Of a stretch of DNA of 64,000 bases, positions 17,995-27,681 are shown in pieces. Position 1 is the stretch's first letter. Each line of letters starts with the position of its first letter. Source of the stretch: Candidatus Mycolicibacterium alkanivorans (lineage in GTDB: Bacteria > Actinomycetota > Actinomycetes > Mycobacteriales > Mycobacteriaceae). The translations under genes were made by a program, and so were the position numbers. The stretch is taken from contig NZ_JAIVFL010000001.1 of assembly GCF_022760805.1 (NCBI RefSeq), positions 1,798,001 through 1,862,000 on the forward strand, read 5' to 3'. The notes under the pieces were generated by a model. It ran no database searches and was not told the origin of the DNA. It saw only the letters and a list, made by a program, of their open reading frames with translations.

Positions 17995-19484
17995 TTCGTC
18001 GTCTCCTTCGGTGGCCAGTTGTTCACGGAATGATCCAAGGTGGTCCAGAGGTGCTGGACTGCATACGCCCGCCACGGCCGCCATCGGCCGCTGTGTGCAC
18101 TCAGCGCGCGTGGATCACCAGGCAAGCCCAGCTGTTCGGCGGCGATGCGTACACCCAGATCGGTGGCCGGGAACGCATCCGGGTCGCCCAGCCCGCGCAT
18201 CGCGACGATCTCGGCGGTCCACGGCCCGACGCCGGGTACCGCCAGGAGCTGCGCGCGCGCCCGTTGCCAATCACACCCCGGATCGAGGGTCACTTCGCCG
18301 CCGGCCAAGCCGGCGACGAGCGCTACCAGCGAGCGTCGGCGTGCGCCTGGCACGGCCAGATGGTCGGGCTCGATGTCGGCGAGCTGGGCCACGGTGGGAA
18401 AGGTGTGTGTCAACCCGCCGGCGGGATCGCTGACGGCGGCGCCGTATGCGCTGACCAGCCGGCTGGCGTGGGTGCGGGCCGCCTTCGTCGACACCTGCTG
18501 GCCGAGTACCGTCCGCACGGCGAGTTCCTGCTCGTCGACGGTACGCGGAATCCGCTGCCCGGGTGCCTTGGCCACCACTGCCCGTAGACCGCCATCCGAA
18601 CTCAGCGCGTCGATCACGGCCTCGGGGTCGGCGTCGAGGTCCAGCAGCCGTCGGCAGCGCGCGATCGCCGTGGCCAGATCCCGCACGTTCTCCAGCGCCA
18701 ACGTGCAACTGACGTGATCGGGCTGCGGCGTCAGGCTGACGATCCCGTACCCCGACGGCAGACTCAACGTGCGCCGGTAGGCGCCGTCGCGAACCTCTTC
18801 GCACCCCGGCACAGCAGTGGCCGCCAAGTGACCGAACACCCCTTCGTAGGCGAACGGCGTGCGCACCGTCAGGCGCACCGTCAGTGTCTGGCCCGCCGGT
18901 GCGAGGTCATGCCACTGCCGTTGAGAAGCCGTGTGCCGCAACACTGTGGGTGTGGTGTCACAGGCCGAGCGGATGGTGTCGTTGAACTGCCTGATACTCG
19001 CGAACCCAGCGGCGAAGGCGATGTCGCTGAACGGCAGCTCAGTGGTCTCGGTAAGCATCCGCGCCGTCTGGACCCGCTGGGCTCGCGCCAGGGCCAGCGG
19101 CCCCGCGCCGAGTTCGGCCTGCAGCATGCGCTCGAGTTGGCGGGTGGTGTATCCGACGCGGGCCGCCAGGCCCAGGACGCCCTCGCGGTCGACGACACCG
19201 TCACCGATGAGGCGCATCGCCCGGGCCACCGCATCACCGCGGACGTTCCATTCCGGAGAACCGGGTGACGCGTCGGGGCGGCAGCGCTTGCAGGCCCGGA
19301 AGCCGGCTCGCTGCGCGGCGGCGGCGCTCGGATAGAAGCGCACATTGCGGGCCAGTGGCAGGCGCACGGGGCAACTCGGCCGGCAGTAGATGCCGGTGGT
19401 CAGCACCGCGGTGACGAACCAGCCGTCGAACCGGGAGTCCCTGGACTGGACGGCCCGGTAGCAGCGGTCGAAATCGCTGTGCAT
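17991..19484 (-). CDS. alkA: AdaA-AlkA fusion: methylphosphotriester sensor / AraC regulator / 3-methyladenine DNA glycosylase
   Basis: 497-residue three-part protein of the adaptive response to alkylation. Residues about 1-75 are the Ada metal-binding domain with the Cys cluster YCRPSCPVR and FRACKRCRP. Residues about 85-190 are an AraC-type DNA-binding domain (VGYTTRQLERML; FAAGFASIRQFN). Residues about 200-497 are the AlkA glycosylase with its helix-hairpin-helix near LLAVPGVGPWTAEIVAMRGLGDPDAFPATDLG; the D of that last segment is the catalytic one in the family. The start MHSDFDRCYRA matches the orthologue Rv1317c. It is first in an operon with ogt. Confidence 0.95.
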   Translation of the reverse strand: MHSDFDRCYRAVQSRDSRFDGWFVTAVLTTGIYCRPSCPVRLPLARNVRFYPSAAAAQRAGFRACKRCRPDASPGSPEWNVRGDAVARAMRLIGDGVVDREGVLGLAARVGYTTRQLERMLQAELGAGPLALARAQRVQTARMLTETTELPFSDIAFAAGFASIRQFNDTIRSACDTTPTVLRHTASQRQWHDLAPAGQTLTVRLTVRTPFAYEGVFGHLAATAVPGCEEVRDGAYRRTLSLPSGYGIVSLTPQPDHVSCTLALENVRDLATAIARCRRLLDLDADPEAVIDALSSDGGLRAVVAKAPGQRIPRTVDEQELAVRTVLGQQVSTKAARTHASRLVSAYGAAVSDPAGGLTHTFPTVAQLADIEPDHLAVPGARRRSLVALVAGLAGGEVTLDPGCDWQRARAQLLAVPGVGPWTAEIVAMRGLGDPDAFPATDLGVRIAAEQLGLPGDPRALSAHSGRWRPWRAYAVQHLWTTLDHSVNNWPPKETTK

Positions 19485-19643
19485 ACCTCGACCCTTACAC
19501 GTCGGCACCGACAGCACTAGCGGAAAACCGACATCGTGGACCGGTTCCGACTCGCATCAGGCCCGTCGATCTGGCGTGCGCCGGAATCGTCGCGTTCGGC
19601 CCGGGCGACGAGGCCCGAAGATCGTTGGGCGCAATCGGATTCG

Positions 19644-21254
19644 CTAGCTCAGGTGAGCCAGAGTAGCCAACCGCGTCGGCTGTTCATAGCCCCGGAGCGT
19701 CACCATCTCGGCCAACTCCCAGCAGCGGCGCTCGTCGTCGGCCGCGCTGACCGCGGCGGCGGAGGCCAGCACCCGGTGGGGGCGGGACTTTGCCAACTCC
19801 GAAAGCCGCGCCGCCTCGTTGACCGGCTCACCGATCACGGTGTACTCGAATCGTTCGTTGGCGCCGATGTTCCCGGCGACCACCCGGCCGGCCGCCACGC
19901 CGATCCCCGCGGGGCACTCGGGCACCTCGCGTTCCAGTCGCGCCACGATCGCGCGGGCGGCGGCCAATGCGTCGTCCTCGGGCTTGTCCAGGGTCACCGG
20001 AGCGCCGAAGATCGCCAGCGTCGCATCGCCCTCGAACTTGTTGACCAGCCCGTGATGGTTGTTCACCTCTTCGACGACCACTGCGAAGAACCGGTTGAGA
20101 AGCGCGACGACCTGCTGGGGCGGCAGGGTGCTGACAAGCTGTGTGGAGCCGACGATGTCGACGAAAATCACTGCGACATGGCGCTCTTCGCCGCCCAGCG
20201 TCGGTCGCCGCAGTTCGGCGGCGGCGGCGACCTCGCGTCCGACGTGGCGGCCGAACAGGTCACGCACTCGCTCACGCTCACGCAGCCCGTCGACCATCGA
20301 GTTGAAACCTCTTTGCAGTTCCCCGAGTTCGGTACCGTCGAAGACCACCAGGGTGGCGTCGAGGTCGCCGTCCTCCACGCGTTTGAGCGCGTCGCGCACC
20401 ACCCGGACCGGAGTCGCGATGAGCCAGGCCAGAATCCACATCAGGATGAAACCCGCGATCAGGCTGCCTGTCGCGATGATCAGGATGCCGACCTCAAGCT
20501 GGGTCTTGCTGAGGTTCTGCAGGATCAGCGAGAACAGCGCCGTGAGTCCGATGCCGATCAGGGGAACTCCCGAGCCGAGCATCCACACGGTCATAGTGCG
20601 GCCCATGATCCCGGGCGCCAGCCGGTGCGGCGGCGGACCGGCGGCCAGTGCCTGGGCAGCAACCGGCCGCATTGCGAATTCGGTGAACAGGTAGGCGCTG
20701 GTGGCCACCAGCACACCACAGAACCCGACTCCGAACGCCAGTCGGGGGATGAAGTCGGTGTCGTACACCCCGTAGAGGACGGTGAACACCGTCGTGCCCA
20801 CCGTCCAGAGCAGCAGCTGAGCGATCGCGACGCGCCACGGTGTGAAGAAGGCGTTGCGCTGGTCAGCACGCATCGGCGGCCGGCCCTCGATCGCCCAGCG
20901 CAGATCGTTGACCGTGCGACGGGTTATCCACCAGCTGCCGAATGCCAGCGCCGCGGCCGCGTAAGCGGGCGCCACGATGAAGGTCAGCCAGCGCGGCACG
21001 TCACGGAACACGCTGGGCACCGGGAAGGCCACCGTCACCAGCAGGGTGGCCACCGCGACCCCGATGACGTTCACCGTCAGCATGAACACCGTGAGCAGGG
21101 TCTGGATCCGCACCCGCCGACGGGCCCCGCTCTCGGTGACCTTACCCAGCAGGAGCGACCCGTACGCAGGTGTGCCGGCCACCCGGCCGCTCTGCCTGGT
21201 GACGCGCTCCAGCACACGGCCCAACCGCTGCGCAACGCTCGGGTGGGAACTCAT
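19644..21254 (-). CDS. Membrane class III adenylate cyclase with HAMP domain
   Basis: 536-residue protein that should make cAMP. Six hydrophobic segments lie in roughly residues 35-290, followed by a HAMP linker (about 290-340, RDALKRVEDGDLDATL) and a cytosolic cyclase domain (about 355-536). Metal-binding aspartates are in VAVIFVDIVGSTQL and NKFEGDATLAIFGAP, the latter also holding the substrate-reading Lys; NEAARLSEL holds the transition-state residues. In M. tuberculosis three paralogues (Rv1318c-Rv1320c) occupy this place; here there is one. It diverges from nucS across 49 bases. Confidence 0.9.
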   Translation of the reverse strand: MSSHPSVAQRLGRVLERVTRQSGRVAGTPAYGSLLLGKVTESGARRRVRIQTLLTVFMLTVNVIGVAVATLLVTVAFPVPSVFRDVPRWLTFIVAPAYAAAALAFGSWWITRRTVNDLRWAIEGRPPMRADQRNAFFTPWRVAIAQLLLWTVGTTVFTVLYGVYDTDFIPRLAFGVGFCGVLVATSAYLFTEFAMRPVAAQALAAGPPPHRLAPGIMGRTMTVWMLGSGVPLIGIGLTALFSLILQNLSKTQLEVGILIIATGSLIAGFILMWILAWLIATPVRVVRDALKRVEDGDLDATLVVFDGTELGELQRGFNSMVDGLRERERVRDLFGRHVGREVAAAAELRRPTLGGEERHVAVIFVDIVGSTQLVSTLPPQQVVALLNRFFAVVVEEVNNHHGLVNKFEGDATLAIFGAPVTLDKPEDDALAAARAIVARLEREVPECPAGIGVAAGRVVAGNIGANERFEYTVIGEPVNEAARLSELAKSRPHRVLASAAAVSAADDERRCWELAEMVTLRGYEQPTRLATLAHLS

Positions 21255-21303
21255 GGTGGCGTCAGCCTAATTTGTCGGGACCCGCGGACCCTAAGCTTGT
21301 GCA

Positions 21304-21981
21304 GTGCGCCTCGTGATAGCCCAGTGCACCGTCGACTACGTCGGCCGGCTCACCGCTCATCTGCCCTCCGCGCGGCGACTGCTGCTCGTCAAGGCCGACG
21401 GCTCGGTCAGCGTGCATGCTGACGACCGTGCCTACAAGCCGCTGAACTGGATGAGCCCGCCCTGTTGGCTCACCGAGAACGAGGCCGACGACGGCCCTGA
21501 TGCGGTGTGGGTGGTGGAGAACAAGGCCGGCGAGCGGCTGCGCATCACGCTGGAGGCGATCGAGCACGACTCCAGCCACGAACTCGGCGTCGATCCCGGT
21601 CTGGTGAAGGACGGCGTCGAAGCCCATCTGCAGGAGCTGCTGGCCGAGCACATCGAGCTGCTCGGTGACGGCTACACCCTGGTGCGCCGCGAGTACATGA
21701 CCGCCATCGGGCCGGTGGACATCCTGGCCCGCGACGAGCAGGGCCGCTCGGTGGCCGTGGAGATCAAGCGCCGCGGCGAGATCGACGGTGTCGAACAGCT
21801 GACGCGCTACCTCGAGCTGCTCAACCGCGACAGCCTGCTGGCTCCGGTCACCGGCGTGTTCGCCGCCCAGCAGATCAAGCCGCAGGCGCGCACCCTGGCC
21901 GCCGACCGCGGAATCCGCTGTGTCGCATTGGATTACGACAAGATGCGCGGTATGGACAGCGACGAGTTCCGGCTGTTCTGA
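21304..21981 (+). CDS. nucS: Mismatch-specific endonuclease NucS/EndoMS
   Basis: 225-residue nuclease that cuts both strands at mismatches and is the basis of the MutS/MutL-independent mismatch repair of Actinobacteria. The N-terminal dimerisation/DNA-binding domain is about residues 1-115. The RecB-like nuclease domain follows, with catalytic residues in GPVDILARD and [22 protein letters not shown]. The GTG start gives [16 protein letters not shown], as in Rv1321. Its stop overlaps the ATG of the next gene (TGATG). Confidence 0.95.
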   Translation: MRLVIAQCTVDYVGRLTAHLPSARRLLLVKADGSVSVHADDRAYKPLNWMSPPCWLTENEADDGPDAVWVVENKAGERLRITLEAIEHDSSHELGVDPGLVKDGVEAHLQELLAEHIELLGDGYTLVRREYMTAIGPVDILARDEQGRSVAVEIKRRGEIDGVEQLTRYLELLNRDSLLAPVTGVFAAQQIKPQARTLAADRGIRCVALDYDKMRGMDSDEFRLF

Positions 21982-22286
21982 TGCCAGGCCGCAGACCGGA
22001 ACGCCGGAAGGGGACCGGTCTGCCGCCGCTGCCTGGGCATCGCCGCATCGAAGCGGGTACCGACGGCTACGACTACGAGGTGCGTCCGATCGCGGCGGCG
22101 CGTGCCGTCAAGAACTACCGCTGCCCGGGATGCGATCACGAGATCCGCAGCGGCGCAGCCCATGTGGTGGTGTGGCGGGTCGACGAGGGGGCGGCCGGTG
22201 ATGCCGGTGTGGAGGACCGCCGGCACTGGCACTCGCCGTGCTGGGCCAACCGCTCGAACCGCGGTCCGACCCGGAAGTGGTCGTAG
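21981..22286 (+). CDS. Conserved hypothetical protein, possible zinc-binding (Rv1322-like)
   Basis: 101-residue basic protein that starts inside the nucS stop codon (1-base overlap) and is therefore probably co-translated with it. A YRCPGCDHEIRSG segment and a later HWHSPCW segment could together bind one zinc ion (Cys, Cys, His, Cys). The position next to nucS is conserved in mycobacteria, suggesting a link to nucleic acid work, but its function is unknown to me. Confidence 0.75.
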   Translation: MPGRRPERRKGTGLPPLPGHRRIEAGTDGYDYEVRPIAAARAVKNYRCPGCDHEIRSGAAHVVVWRVDEGAAGDAGVEDRRHWHSPCWANRSNRGPTRKWS

Positions 22287-22290
22287 CGCT

Positions 22291-22758
22291 CTAGTGAGCG
22301 GCGTGCTCGACGAGCTCCACCAGCACGCCGCCGGCGTCCTTGGGGTGGATGAAGTTGATGCGCGAGCTGGCGGTACCGCGGCGCGGTGCGTCGTAGATCA
22401 GCCGCACACCCTGGCTACGCAGCTGCTCGGAGAGTGCGTCGAGGTCGCTGACCCGATAGGCCATCTGCTGGATGCCGGGGCCACGCTTGTCGATGAACTT
22501 GGCGATGGTCGAGTTCTCGTCGAGCGGGGCCATCAGCTGGATCTGGGCGCAGTCGGACGACGCGCCGCGCAGAGACAGCATGGCCTCACGGATGCCCTGG
22601 TCTTCGTTGATCTCCTCGTGCACCAGAATCATGCCGAGATGCTCGTGGTACCACTGGATCGCCACGTCGAGATCCGGCACGGCGATACCGACGTGGTCGA
22701 CACCCGTGACGAGCGCGCTGGCCAGGACTGGAGGGGCGTCAATTTGCTCAGCAGTCAT
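22291..22758 (-). CDS. Methylmalonyl-CoA epimerase
   Basis: 155-residue glyoxalase-fold enzyme that interconverts (R)- and (S)-methylmalonyl-CoA in the propionate/odd-chain and cholesterol degradation route. Conserved metal-ligand segments are VDHVGIAVPDLD near the N-terminus, QIQLMAPL in the middle and a final GVLVELVEH. I start at the ATG at 22758 (MTAEQIDAPP); the open frame extends upstream without homology. It converges with the previous gene with four bases between stops and diverges from fadA4 across 91 bases. It corresponds to Rv1322A. Confidence 0.93.
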   Translation of the reverse strand: MTAEQIDAPPVLASALVTGVDHVGIAVPDLDVAIQWYHEHLGMILVHEEINEDQGIREAMLSLRGASSDCAQIQLMAPLDENSTIAKFIDKRGPGIQQMAYRVSDLDALSEQLRSQGVRLIYDAPRRGTASSRINFIHPKDAGGVLVELVEHAAH

Positions 22759-22849
22759 AACGCAAAGGTAACCTAAGACAAGGGATCCAACACTGGTGGA
22801 TCTGTGAATAGCCGTAGCGGAGCGGCTCGAAACACCCTTGGAGGTAGTG

Positions 22850-24028
22850 ATGACGACATCTGTGATTGTTGCTGGAGCGCGGACTCCCATCGGCAAGCTG
22901 ATGGGTTCGCTGAAGGATCTCTCGGGCAGCGATCTGGGCGCGATCGCCATCAAGGGCGCCCTGGAGAAGGCAGGCGTTCCGGCCTCGCTCGTCGAGTACG
23001 TGATCATGGGTCAGGTGCTGACGGCCGGTGCGGGCCAGATGCCCGCCCGCCAGTCCGCGGTGGCCGCCGGGATCGGCTGGGACGTGCCGGCATTGACCAT
23101 CAACAAGATGTGCCTGTCCGGCATCGACTCCATCGCCCTGGCCGACCAGCTCATCCGGGCCGGTGAGTTCGACGTCGTCGTCGCCGGCGGCCAGGAGTCG
23201 ATGACCAAGGCCCCCCACCTGCTGATGAACAGCCGCGAAGGCTACAAGTATGGCGACGTCACCGTGCTCGACCACCTCGCCTACGACGGCCTGCACGACG
23301 TCTTCACCGATCAGCCGATGGGTGCGCTGACCGAGCAGCGCAACGACGAGGACAAATTCACCCGGGCCGAGCAGGACGAGTTCGCCGCGGCCTCGCACCA
23401 GAAGGCCGCCGCGGCCTGGAAGGACGGCGTCTTCGCCGACGAGGTCGTCCCGGTGGCCATCCCGCAGCGCAAGGGCGACCCGATCGAGTTTCTCGAGGAC
23501 GAAGGCATCCGGGCGAACACCACGGCGGAGTCGCTGTCCGGTCTCAAGCCCGCCTTCCGCAAGGACGGCACCATCACCGCTGGCTCGGCGTCCCAACTCT
23601 CCGACAGCGGTTGCGCTGTCGTGGTCATGAACAAGGCCAAAGCCCAGGAACTGGGCCTGACGTGGCTGTGCGAAATCGGCGCCCACGGCGTCGTCGCCGG
23701 CCCGGACTCCACCCTGCAGTCGCAGCCGGCGAACGCCATCAAGAAGGCGCTCGCCCGCGAGGGCATCTCCGCTGACCAGCTCGACGTCATCGAGATCAAC
23801 GAGGCTTTCGCCGCCGTGGCGATGGCCTCGACCCGTGAACTGGGGGTGGACCCGGAAAGGGTCAACCGCAACGGCGGCGCGATCGCGATGGGCCACCCGA
23901 TCGGCATGTCCGGCGCGCGCATCACGCTGCACGCCGCCCTGGAGCTCGCTCGGCGCGGTTCGGGGTATGCGGTGGCGGCGCTGTGCGGCGCGGGCGGCCA
24001 GGGCGACGCTCTGATCCTGCGGGCCTAG
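22850..24028 (+). CDS. fadA4: Acetyl-CoA acetyltransferase (thiolase)
   Basis: 392-residue thiolase catalysing the thiolytic cleavage or Claisen condensation of acetoacetyl-CoA. The nucleophilic cysteine is C88 in [10 protein letters not shown], the catalytic His lies in [14 protein letters not shown], and the second cysteine is in [11 protein letters not shown] near the C-terminus. GGAGGTAG lies four to eleven bases before the chosen ATG at 22850. The orthologue is Rv1323. Its divergent neighbour is the epimerase gene, so both may be expressed during fatty acid or sterol use. Confidence 0.95.
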   Translation: MTTSVIVAGARTPIGKLMGSLKDLSGSDLGAIAIKGALEKAGVPASLVEYVIMGQVLTAGAGQMPARQSAVAAGIGWDVPALTINKMCLSGIDSIALADQLIRAGEFDVVVAGGQESMTKAPHLLMNSREGYKYGDVTVLDHLAYDGLHDVFTDQPMGALTEQRNDEDKFTRAEQDEFAAASHQKAAAAWKDGVFADEVVPVAIPQRKGDPIEFLEDEGIRANTTAESLSGLKPAFRKDGTITAGSASQLSDSGCAVVVMNKAKAQELGLTWLCEIGAHGVVAGPDSTLQSQPANAIKKALAREGISADQLDVIEINEAFAAVAMASTRELGVDPERVNRNGGAIAMGHPIGMSGARITLHAALELARRGSGYAVAALCGAGGQGDALILRA

Positions 24029-24082
24029 CCGAGTCGACTACGGCACGTAGTAGCTGGGTCGGCGGTCCGGCACAATGGCGCC

Positions 24083-24469
24083 ATGACGAGCGCTTTCGAC
24101 ATCCGCAGCACCGCTGGACGGTTCCGGGTGGTGGCATTGGCCGAAGCAGTGAGCTGGGTCGGGCTGCTGATCGGGATGTACTTCAAGTACCTGGGCAGCC
24201 CGCGCACCGAGATCGGGGTCGAGGTCTTCGGAATGGCGCACGGCCTGGTCTTCATCGCGTTCGTGGTCACCGCGGTGCTGGCCGGCATCGCCTGCTCGTG
24301 GAGCGCCGGGACATGGTTGCTGGCGTTGCTGGGCAGTATCGTGCCGCTGGGTAGTGTGATCTTCCTCATATGGGCCGATCGGGGCGCGAAATTGGGCCCC
24401 GCGCGCGGGTCTCAGAAGGCCCCGGACGGCTCTGCCGAGCCGGTGGATTCGGCACGCTCGCTGACGTGA
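24083..24469 (+). CDS. DUF3817 small membrane protein
   Basis: 128-residue protein with three or four predicted transmembrane segments (about residues 13-35, 48-70, 75-95) and the arrangement AEAVSWVGLLIGMYFKY...G..HG typical of DUF3817. A second member of the same family is in this window at 44920-45279. Its tail is polar and low in complexity. It lies 54 bases after fadA4 and 13 bases before the thioredoxin-like gene. I do not recall it in the corresponding M. tuberculosis interval. Function unknown. Confidence 0.75.
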   Translation: MTSAFDIRSTAGRFRVVALAEAVSWVGLLIGMYFKYLGSPRTEIGVEVFGMAHGLVFIAFVVTAVLAGIACSWSAGTWLLALLGSIVPLGSVIFLIWADRGAKLGPARGSQKAPDGSAEPVDSARSLT

Positions 24470-24482
24470 CAGACTTGAGGGC

Positions 24483-25373
24483 GTGACGCGTCCACGCCCT
24501 TCGATCTCGCCGGCGTTGGCCGGTGCCGTCGACCTCTCCGTCCTCAAGCAGCGAGCCCAGGACTCGGCGGGCGGTTCGGCACCCGCCGGCGGTGTCGAGA
24601 TCACCGAGGCCAACTTCGAAGCCGAGGCACTGCTCCGGTCCAGTCGGGTTCCAGTCGTCGTGCTGCTGTGGTCCCCGCGCAGCGAAGTCTGCGTCCAGCT
24701 GGCCGACGTGCTCGCCGGGTTGGCGGCCGCCGACGGCGGGAAATGGTCGCTGGCCACCGTCAACGTCGATGTGGTGCCCCGGGTCGCCCAGATGTTCGGC
24801 ATCGAGGCGGTGCCCACCGTCGTGGCGCTGGCGGGGGGTCAGCCGCTGGCCAGCTTCCAGGGACCGCAGCCGCCCGAGCAGTTGCGGCGCTGGGTGGACT
24901 CGCTGCTCGCGGCGACCGCCGGAAAGCTTGGTGGCGGGCCGGATTCCGACGACGTCGAGCAGGTCGACCCGGCGCTCGCCCAGGCGCGCGAGCATCTCGA
25001 GGCCGGCGATTTCGCGGCGGCCTCGGCGGCATACCGGGCCGTCCTCGACGCCGACCCCGGCAATGCGGAAGCCAGGGGCGCGCTGACGCAGATCACCTTC
25101 CTGGAGCGCGCCACCGCGCACCGCCCGGACGCGGTTGGCGTCGCCGATGCCGAACCCGATGACATCGAGGCGGCGTTCGCGGCGGCCGACGTCCAAATCC
25201 TCAATCAGGATGTGACCGCTGCTTTCGACCGGTTGATTGCCCTGGTACGCAGGATATCCGGTGACGAGCGCTCCGCGGTGCGCACCCGTTTGATCGAGCT
25301 GTTCGAGCTGTTCGACCCCGCCGATCCGGACGTGATCAAGGGCCGGCGCAACCTGGCCAACGCGCTGTACTAG
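24483..25373 (+). CDS. Thioredoxin-like protein with TPR-type C-terminus (CnoX/YbbN-like), redox site lost
   Basis: 296-residue protein with a thioredoxin fold (about residues 38-145) and a helical C-terminal half with TPR-like repeats (AREHLEAGDFAAASAAYRAVLDADPGNAEARGAL). The usual WCGPC active site reads WSPRSEVC (W63 to C70), so the CxxC pair is absent and disulfide reductase activity is unlikely. This architecture fits the YbbN/CnoX holdase family. It corresponds to Rv1324. It converges with glgB across a perfect inverted repeat. Confidence 0.85.
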   Translation: MTRPRPSISPALAGAVDLSVLKQRAQDSAGGSAPAGGVEITEANFEAEALLRSSRVPVVVLLWSPRSEVCVQLADVLAGLAAADGGKWSLATVNVDVVPRVAQMFGIEAVPTVVALAGGQPLASFQGPQPPEQLRRWVDSLLAATAGKLGGGPDSDDVEQVDPALAQAREHLEAGDFAAASAAYRAVLDADPGNAEARGALTQITFLERATAHRPDAVGVADAEPDDIEAAFAAADVQILNQDVTAAFDRLIALVRRISGDERSAVRTRLIELFELFDPADPDVIKGRRNLANALY

Positions 25374-25378
25374 TCCGC

Positions 25379-25436
25379 CGAGCAGACGCAAAGGTGCCCG
25401 ACACGCCGAGGTTTTGGGGGCGTTTGCGTCTGCTCG
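25379..25436. terminator. Inverted repeat between convergent genes
   Basis: CGAGCAGACGCAAA (25379-25392) and its exact reverse complement (25423-25436) flank a 30-base loop. It begins six bases after one stop and ends ten bases before the other, so a two-way terminator is the simplest reading. The long loop and lack of a U-tract are unusual for an intrinsic terminator. Confidence 0.55.
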
Positions 25437-25446
25437 CGAGGGAAAA

Positions 25447-27654
25447 TCAGGCAGGCTCGAGCCAGATCGCCGAGGTGGGCGGCAGGACCAGCACGGCCGA
25501 GGCAGGCCGGCCGTGCCACGGGTCGTCGGTGGCCTCAACGGCCCCGAAATTGCCCACCCCTGCGCCGTTGTAGATCGTCGCGTCGCTGTTGAGCACCTCC
25601 CGCCAGGTGCCGGCATGCGGCAGGCCGAGCCGGTAGCGGGTGTGCTCGGTGCCGGAGAAGTTGAACACGCAGGCCAGCACCGAACCGTCGCTACCATAAC
25701 GCAGGAAGCTCAGCACGTTGTTGGCCGAGTCATTGGCGTCGATCCACGAGTAGCCCTCGGGTCGGGTGTCCTGGCTCCACAACGCCGGACGGCTGCGGTA
25801 GATCTGGTTGATGTCGGCGACGAACTTCTGCACACCGTTGGAGTAGCTGTTCTCGTCGAGCTGGTACCAGTCCACCCCGCGCTCCTCGGACCACTCCGCG
25901 CGCTGCCCGAACTCCTGCCCCATGAACAGCAGTTGCTTGCCGGGATGCGCCGACTGGTAGGCCAACAGACTGCGCAGCCCGGCGGCTTTGACGTGGTCGT
26001 TGCCCGGCATGCGTCCCCACAGTGTGCCCTTGCCGTGCACAACCTCGTCATGGCTGAGCGGCAGCACGTAGTTCTCGCTGAACGCGTACAGCATGGAGAA
26101 CGTCATCTCGTGGTGGTGATAGGTGCGATAGATGGGGTCGCGGCTGATGTAGTCCAGGGTGTCGTGCATCCACCCCATGTTCCACTTCATCGAAAAGCCA
26201 AGGCCACCAAGGTTGGTGGGCCTGGTGACACCCGGCCACGCGGTGGACTCCTCGGCGATGGTGACGATGCCCGGAGCGGCCTTGTGCACGGCGGCGTTCA
26301 TCTCCTGCAGGAAGTGCACCGCCTCGAGGTCCTCCCGGCCGCCGTAGATGTTCGGGGTCCAGTCGCCCGCCGGTCGCGAGTAGTCCAGGTAGAGCATCGA
26401 GGCCACCGCGTCGACCCGCAGGCCGTCGATGTGGAACTCCTGGAGCCAGTACAGCGCGTTGGCTACCAGGAAGTTGCGCACCTCGGGCCGGCCGAAGTTG
26501 AAAACGTAGGTGCCCCAGTCCAATTGCTCACCGCGGCGCGGATCGGAATGCTCGTAGAGCGCGGTGCCGTCGAAGCGGCCCAGCGCCCAGTCGTCCTTGG
26601 GGAAGTGCGCGGGCACCCAGTCGACGATCACACCGATGCCCGCCGCGTGCAGCGCGTCAACGAGGAACCGGAAGTCATCGGGGGAGCCGAACCGCGACGT
26701 CGGCGCGTAGTACGAGGTCACCTGATAGCCCCACGACCCGCCGAACGGATGCTCGGCGACCGGCAGGAACTCGACGTGGGTGAAGCCTTGCGCCACGACG
26801 TATTCGGTGAGCTGCTCAGCGAGCTCGCGGTAGCTGAGCCCCGGGCGCCAGGAGCCGAGGTGGACCTCGTAGGTACTCATCGGCTCGAAGACCGGATTGA
26901 CCGTCGCGCGCCGGGCCATCCACTCGGCGTCGTCCCAGGTGTAGTTCGACACCGAGACCTTCGAGGCGGTGTGCGGCGGCACTTCGGTGGCGAACGCGAA
27001 CGGGTCGGCACGGTCGGTGACCGAGCCGTCGACGCCATGTACGCGGAACTTGTAGAGGCCGTCGGTGGGGAAGCCGGGCCGGAACAACTCCCAGACCCCC
27101 GAGGAGCCCAGCACGCGCATCGGCGCATCATTGCCGTCCCAGTGGTTGAACTCACCGATGAGGTTGATGCCCTTGGCATTCGGGGCCCACACCGCAAACG
27201 ACACACCGTCTACCACGCCGTCGGCGGTGGTGAACGAGCACGGGTGCGCGCCGAGAATCTCCCACAGCCGTTCGTGTCGTCCCTCGGCGAACAGATGCAG
27301 GTCGATCTCACCGAGGGTCGGCAGGAACCGATAGCCGTCAGCCACGGTGTTCGTCACCGGTCTCCCGTCGGCACCCGGATAGCTGACCTCCAGTCGGTAG
27401 TCGACGAGGTTGGTGAACGGCAGGGCAACCGCGAACAGGCCGGAGTCGATGCGGGTGAACGGATACCGCTGACCGCCGACGAGGGCCACCACCTCGAGTG
27501 CGTGGGGCCTCAGCGCGCGGATCACCGTGTGGTCGTCGTACTCATGCGCACCGAGGATGCCGTGCGGGTTGTGGTGCACCCCGGCCACCAGGCGGGCCAG
27601 ATCTCCGGGGTCCGGCGCCAGGTAAGGGCTGGCGAGCTCTTCGGATCTCGTCAT
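25447..27654 (-). CDS. glgB: 1,4-alpha-glucan branching enzyme
   Basis: 735-residue GH13 enzyme that introduces alpha-1,6 branches into glycogen and capsular alpha-glucan. An N-terminal beta domain and a CBM48 domain (about 150-240, [11 protein letters not shown]) precede the catalytic barrel. The nucleophile is D415 in GLRVDAV, the acid/base is E468 in IAEES, and a later HDE motif ([13 protein letters not shown]) is present. It lies 27 bases downstream of glgE in a shared minus-strand operon. It corresponds to Rv1326c. Confidence 0.96.
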   Translation of the reverse strand: MTRSEELASPYLAPDPGDLARLVAGVHHNPHGILGAHEYDDHTVIRALRPHALEVVALVGGQRYPFTRIDSGLFAVALPFTNLVDYRLEVSYPGADGRPVTNTVADGYRFLPTLGEIDLHLFAEGRHERLWEILGAHPCSFTTADGVVDGVSFAVWAPNAKGINLIGEFNHWDGNDAPMRVLGSSGVWELFRPGFPTDGLYKFRVHGVDGSVTDRADPFAFATEVPPHTASKVSVSNYTWDDAEWMARRATVNPVFEPMSTYEVHLGSWRPGLSYRELAEQLTEYVVAQGFTHVEFLPVAEHPFGGSWGYQVTSYYAPTSRFGSPDDFRFLVDALHAAGIGVIVDWVPAHFPKDDWALGRFDGTALYEHSDPRRGEQLDWGTYVFNFGRPEVRNFLVANALYWLQEFHIDGLRVDAVASMLYLDYSRPAGDWTPNIYGGREDLEAVHFLQEMNAAVHKAAPGIVTIAEESTAWPGVTRPTNLGGLGFSMKWNMGWMHDTLDYISRDPIYRTYHHHEMTFSMLYAFSENYVLPLSHDEVVHGKGTLWGRMPGNDHVKAAGLRSLLAYQSAHPGKQLLFMGQEFGQRAEWSEERGVDWYQLDENSYSNGVQKFVADINQIYRSRPALWSQDTRPEGYSWIDANDSANNVLSFLRYGSDGSVLACVFNFSGTEHTRYRLGLPHAGTWREVLNSDATIYNGAGVGNFGAVEATDDPWHGRPASAVLVLPPTSAIWLEPA

Positions 27655-27681
27655 TTGTCCCCTAGGCTCCTCTCGTTCGCG

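Noticed and set aside
19536..21422. 628-codon plus-strand frame across the membrane cyclase gene
   Set aside because: Antisense shadow; the minus strand encodes a complete cyclase with metal-binding residues.
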